Positions 58,613-61,391 of a stretch of 61,391 nucleotides of DNA are shown in pieces. The position numbers and the translations under genes were made by a program. The DNA comes from Parafrigoribacterium_A sp035571875 (lineage in GTDB: Bacteria; Actinomycetota; Actinomycetes; Actinomycetales; Microbacteriaceae): assembly GCA_035571875.1 (NCBI GenBank), contig DATNBR010000058.1, positions 1 to 61,391 on the forward strand, in the 5' to 3' direction. Under the pieces are notes generated by a model. That model had not been told where the DNA came from. It did no database searches and was given only the letters and a program-made list of their open reading frames with translations. Every line of letters begins with the position of its first letter. Position 1 is the first letter of the stretch.

Positions 58613-58992
58613 GAGCGGGGGAGGTAGCCACCCTTTTCCAGACCGGCCTCGATCTCGAAGCGATTCTTCAGCGGATTGCGGCCTGCGACCAGGTACAACA
58701 GCGGCAGGAGCATTCCATAGCGAGCCCACTGGGTCTTGTGCACCGCCTCGTGCTCGAGCACGTCATCCGTGACGTTGTCATCGGTGAGGTAGGTGCCGCC
58801 GACGCAGGAACCGCCGCGGCCGAACGACCACTTCGGCATGCCACGGAAGACGACGAGGCCATTGCGGCGCTCGATGTGCCCTGTGCTCCAGATGAAACCC
58901 CACGTCATCCCCACGGCCGTGGCGTAGGCGTACCCCGCACGCCTGATGTGGGATGCGAGCAGAACGGTCTTGGCGGCGCGGAAGAGAGACAT
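58606..58992 (-). CDS. Small HExxH (zincin-like) membrane-associated protein
   Basis: A 128-residue protein. EHEAVHKTQWARYG (80-93) contains HExxH (His81, Glu82, His85), the zinc motif of zincin peptidases, and FEIEAG (112-117) supplies a possible third Glu ligand about 30 residues on. A hydrophobic stretch (about 93-104) lies between. I know the N-x-F-E-x-E-A pattern after HExxHxxQ from small actinobacterial proteins of unknown function. GGAG precedes the ATG at 58992. A real peptidase activity is not shown; the size is very small. Confidence 0.65.
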   Translation of the reverse strand: MSLFRAAKTVLLASHIRRAGYAYATAVGMTWGFIWSTGHIERRNGLVVFRGMPKWSFGRGGSCVGGTYLTDDNVTDDVLEHEAVHKTQWARYGMLLPLLYLVAGRNPLKNRFEIEAGLEKGGYLPRSR

Positions 58993-59095
58993 GATCTCTC
59001 CACCGTAACGAAGGCGACGCCTCGACGTGCGTCGCGTGCGACCTGGATACGATGAGGGCAGCACCACTCCCCGCACCAGCGTCGATCGGAGAGCC

Positions 59096-59491
59096 ATGTC
59101 CGCCGCACAATTCCTTGACCCGCCGACTCTTCATGCGCCGTCCGGCTACAGCCACGTCGCCGAGACCTCTGGCGGCCGCACCATCTATCTCTCCGGCCAG
59201 GTGGCGCTGTCCCCCGAGGGACAGATCGTCGGAGCGGACGACACGAGGCTGCAGGCCGAACAGGTGTTCACCAACCTCTCCAACGCGCTCGCCGCCGTGG
59301 GAGCCACGTTCGATAACGTCGTGAAACTCACCTACTTCATGATCGACATGGCCGACTTCCCCAGTGTGCGAGAGGTGCGCGACAGCTTTGTGAACACCTC
59401 CCGGCCGCCGGCGAGTTCGGCGGTGCAGGTGAGCGGCCTGGTCTTCGACTGGATCCGCCTCGAGGTCGAGGCGATCGCGGTCATCGACTGA
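59096..59491 (+). CDS. RidA-family (YjgF/YER057c/UK114) protein
   Basis: A 131-residue RidA-fold protein, which hydrolyses reactive enamine/imine intermediates. Features are IYLSGQVALSPEGQIVG, LAAVGATFDNVVKLTYFMIDM and RPPASSAVQVSGL. The Arg that usually anchors the substrate carboxylate (R105 in RidA, in the motif PARSxV) is absent here: the site reads RPPASSAV, so it is probably one of the non-canonical Rid subgroups. CGGAGAG precedes the ATG. Confidence 0.85.
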   Translation: MSAAQFLDPPTLHAPSGYSHVAETSGGRTIYLSGQVALSPEGQIVGADDTRLQAEQVFTNLSNALAAVGATFDNVVKLTYFMIDMADFPSVREVRDSFVNTSRPPASSAVQVSGLVFDWIRLEVEAIAVID

Positions 59492-59494
59492 CGG

Positions 59495-60346
59495 TCACTG
59501 GAAGGCGGCGCCCGCCGTGGTGAGGCGCTTCTGGATGACGGCCACGGCATCCGGGCTCTGGTCGACGAGCACGAAACGGCGCCCGAGCGCGGCCGCAACC
59601 ACCCCGGTGGTGCCTGAGCCGGCGAAGAAGTCGAGCACCCAGTCACCCTTGCGACTCGAGGCCTGCACGATGCGGCGCAGGATTCCTTCCGGCTTCTGAG
59701 TGGGGTAGCCGGTCTTCTCCTTGCCGGTCGGCGAGACGATCGTGTGCCACCAGACATCCGTCGGCAACTTGCCCCGCGTGACCTGCTCCGGCGTGACGAG
59801 CCCCGGCGCCATGTACGGCTCGCGGTCCACCTCGGTCGAGTTGAAGTAGTAGCCCGTCGGGTTCTTCACGTAGACGAGGATCGTGTCGTGCTTCGCCGGC
59901 CAGCGACTCTTCGACTTGCCGCCGTAGTCGTAGGCCCAGATGATCTCGTTGAGAAAGCTCTCTCGACCGAAGAGCGCGTCGAGCAGCACCTTGGCGTAGT
60001 GCGCCTCGCGGTAGTCGAGATGCAGATAGAGCGTTCCGTCGTCGGTGAGCAGGCGCCAGGCCTCGGCCAGTCGAGGCTCCAGAAAGCTCCAGTAGTCCTC
60101 GAACTGATCGTCGTAACTCATCAGGTCACCGCGGATGCGGTCATAGAGCTCACCCTTGAACCCCTTGATGGTTCCGGATGCGCTGCGCACGCTGGTCGTG
60201 GACTGCCGCGCCTGGCTGCGCCCGGTGTTGAACGGCGGATCGAGGTAGATGAGGGTGAACGCGCCATCCGGAATCCCGGCGATCACCTCGAGATTGTCGC
60301 CGTGGATGACGCGGTCGGCTCCGGCGGGCGACCAGTCGGTGGGCAT
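59495..60346 (-). CDS. Orphan DNA methyltransferase (adenine or cytosine amino, beta-class order)
   Basis: A 283-residue site-specific amino-methyltransferase. Motif IV is DPPFN (36-40) and the AdoMet motif I is DFFAGSGTTG (about 243-252), in the order IV then I typical of beta-class enzymes (N6-adenine or N4-cytosine). The region between has RWPAKHDTILVYVK and KTGYPTQKPEGILRR. No restriction gene is next to it, so it is an orphan and could have an epigenetic or housekeeping role. The recognition site cannot be read. Confidence 0.88.
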   Translation of the reverse strand: MPTDWSPAGADRVIHGDNLEVIAGIPDGAFTLIYLDPPFNTGRSQARQSTTSVRSASGTIKGFKGELYDRIRGDLMSYDDQFEDYWSFLEPRLAEAWRLLTDDGTLYLHLDYREAHYAKVLLDALFGRESFLNEIIWAYDYGGKSKSRWPAKHDTILVYVKNPTGYYFNSTEVDREPYMAPGLVTPEQVTRGKLPTDVWWHTIVSPTGKEKTGYPTQKPEGILRRIVQASSRKGDWVLDFFAGSGTTGVVAAALGRRFVLVDQSPDAVAVIQKRLTTAGAAFQ

Positions 60347-60376
60347 AGGGCCATTGTCCCATCCCGCGGGGGAACG

Positions 60377-60664
60377 TCAGTCACGCTTGGAGACGTCGAT
60401 GACGACCTTGCCGTTGAAGATGCCCTTGTCGCCGTCGCCAGCCAGAGGAGCGGGCGCCGGCAGCGATGCCTGGCGGTCGAGCTCGAGGGCGGCCTCGTGC
60501 CTGGCTGGCGCAAAGACCTCGTCGCCGATGCCCATCAGACCGCCGCCGTGCGCAGAACTCTTGCGGCCGGTCGCGCCCGAGAGGTCGATCAGCCGAAATT
60601 TCTGCAGCAGGTAGACGAACAGCGGAATTCCGATGACCACCGCTCCGAGCATCCACCAGTTCAC
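60377..60664 (-). CDS. Small single-pass membrane protein, hypothetical
   Basis: A 95-residue protein with one N-terminal helix (about 4-22, WWMLGAVVIGIPLFVYLL), then a soluble tail containing a Gly/His patch (SSAHGGGLMGIGDEVFAPARHEA). No family is recognised. It lies between the methyltransferase and the lipoate ligase on the same strand. Confidence 0.65.
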   Translation of the reverse strand: MNWWMLGAVVIGIPLFVYLLQKFRLIDLSGATGRKSSAHGGGLMGIGDEVFAPARHEAALELDRQASLPAPAPLAGDGDKGIFNGKVVIDVSKRD

Positions 60665-60716
60665 CTCATAAGGGTAACCCGGGGGTGCGACAAGATCCGG
60701 AGGATGCCGCGTGTTC

Positions 60717-61391
60717 TCAGGGAACGCGGTAGAGCCACTCCGCGGTGCCGAACTTCTCGTCGACGAGCGTCTGCGCCTTCGCGAGCTCCTCCGGCGTCAC
60801 TTCATCCGGCGTCGCGCCGTAGAGCCCTGTGAACGTCGACTCCATGCGTTCGATGATCTCGGCTCGCGTGAGACCGGTCTGGCTGCGCAGGGGATCGACG
60901 CGCTTGTTCGCGCTCTTGGTGCCCTTGTCGCTCATCTTCTCGCGGCCGATCCGCAGTACCTCGACCATCTTGTCGCCGTCCATGTCGTAGCTCATGGTCA
61001 CGTGGTGCAGCACGGCACCAGTGCCGAGACGCTTCTGAGCTGCGCCACCGATCTTGCCCTTCGCGCTCGTGATGTCGTTGAGCGGCTGGTAGAACGCGTC
61101 GATACCGAGAGACTTGAGCGCGGTGATGACCCACTCGTCCAGGAACGCGTAGGAGTCCGCAAAGGTCATGCCGTGCACGAGATCGCTCGGCGCGTAGATC
61201 GAATAGGTGATCACGGAGCCCGCCTCCATGAACATCGCACCGCCACCGCTGATGCGCCTGGTCACCTGGAAGCCGTATTTTTTGGCGTTGTCCATGTCGA
61301 CTTCGTTTTTCACCGACTGGAAGCTGCCGATCACGACTCCCGGCTTGTCCCATTCCCAGATGCGCAGGGTCGGCTTGCGGCGCCCGGCACC
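60717..61391 (-). CDS. lplA: Lipoate-protein ligase A family protein, 5' end outside the window
   Basis: The visible 224 residues are the C-terminal part of a BPL/LplA-fold enzyme; the frame stays open to the window edge. The lipoyl-binding motif reads RRISGGGAMFMEAG and the Lys loop AKGKIGGAAQKRLG. It attaches lipoate or octanoate to E2 or GcvH domains. In this subgroup octanoyl transfer is also possible. Start and full length cannot be judged. Confidence 0.85.
   Translation of the reverse strand, partial: GAGRRKPTLRIWEWDKPGVVIGSFQSVKNEVDMDNAKKYGFQVTRRISGGGAMFMEAGSVITYSIYAPSDLVHGMTFADSYAFLDEWVITALKSLGIDAFYQPLNDITSAKGKIGGAAQKRLGTGAVLHHVTMSYDMDGDKMVEVLRIGREKMSDKGTKSANKRVDPLRSQTGLTRAEIIERMESTFTGLYGATPDEVTPEELAKAQTLVDEKFGTAEWLYRVP

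Noticed and set aside
1..61391. CRISPR arrays, prophage, integrases, insertion sequences, rRNA
   Set aside because: No regularly spaced repeats, transposase or integrase motifs, phage structural genes or rRNA sequence were seen in the window.

Overview
The window is high-GC DNA with short intergenic gaps and many GTG starts. Several genes have a TAnnnT -10 box 5-7 bases before the start codon (leaderless mRNA). Gene content (liv-type and ceb-type ABC operons, a PopR/ClgR-like regulator beside two ClpP genes, an LCP protein, an actinobacterial-type SerRS, a copy of a palindromic repeat I associate with Microbacteriaceae) points to an actinobacterium, probably Microbacteriaceae. No rRNA, CRISPR array, integrase or insertion sequence was seen.

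Layout. 0-5.8 kb: housekeeping genes (proC, a CDF metal transporter, tadA, upp), a leaderless Cys-rich micro-ORF ahead of a winged-helix protein, and a ClgR/PopR-like regulator facing two ClpP genes, one of which lacks the catalytic serine. 5.9-10.7 kb: a five-gene branched-chain/aromatic-acid-type ABC importer, divergent from an IclR regulator. 10.9-28.1 kb: a catabolic island with three LigM-like tetrahydrofolate-dependent aryl O-demethylases, GalB/GalC/GalD homologues (4-oxalomesaconate hydratase, CHA aldolase, tautomerase), a type I (VOC) extradiol dioxygenase, an aldehyde dehydrogenase, an MFS permease, a MetE-like methyltransferase, MetF, PurU, and GntR and PadR regulators. Read together: methoxylated (lignin-derived) aromatic acids are imported and demethylated onto tetrahydrofolate, the methyl group leaves through MetF/PurU (or MetE-like) chemistry, and the ring is opened and cut to pyruvate and oxaloacetate. 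A shared ATAGGTA palindrome lies ahead of the aldehyde dehydrogenase and metF, with a degenerate copy ahead of galB; the metF copy sits between a -35 and a -10.

28.1-38 kb: an XRE regulator/MFS pair, a structured intergenic segment that may be a small RNA, MarR, a nucleotidyltransferase-like protein, psuG-psuK (pseudouridine breakdown), a DHA2 drug-efflux protein, and aguB-aguA (agmatine breakdown). 38-47 kb: tRNA-Arg(ACG), tRNA-Ser(GCT), tRNA-Ser(TGA), an alpha/beta hydrolase, an acyltransferase, an LCP protein, HAD-serS, a diacylglycerol-kinase-like protein, pheA with two small membrane proteins, and phosphoglucomutase carrying an in-frame palindromic repeat. 49-57 kb: a VanY-like lipoprotein and a cellobiose-type operon (binding protein, two permeases, GH1 beta-glucosidase, LacI regulator) with three copies of a TGGGAGCGCTCCCA-type operator, followed by a duplicated LacI paralogue whose DNA-reading residues have changed. 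57-61.4 kb: an MFS protein, an HExxH micro-protein, RidA, an orphan DNA methyltransferase, a small membrane protein and the 3' part of a lipoate-protein ligase cut by the window edge.

All functions are inferred from sequence motifs and recalled family knowledge; no database search was run.
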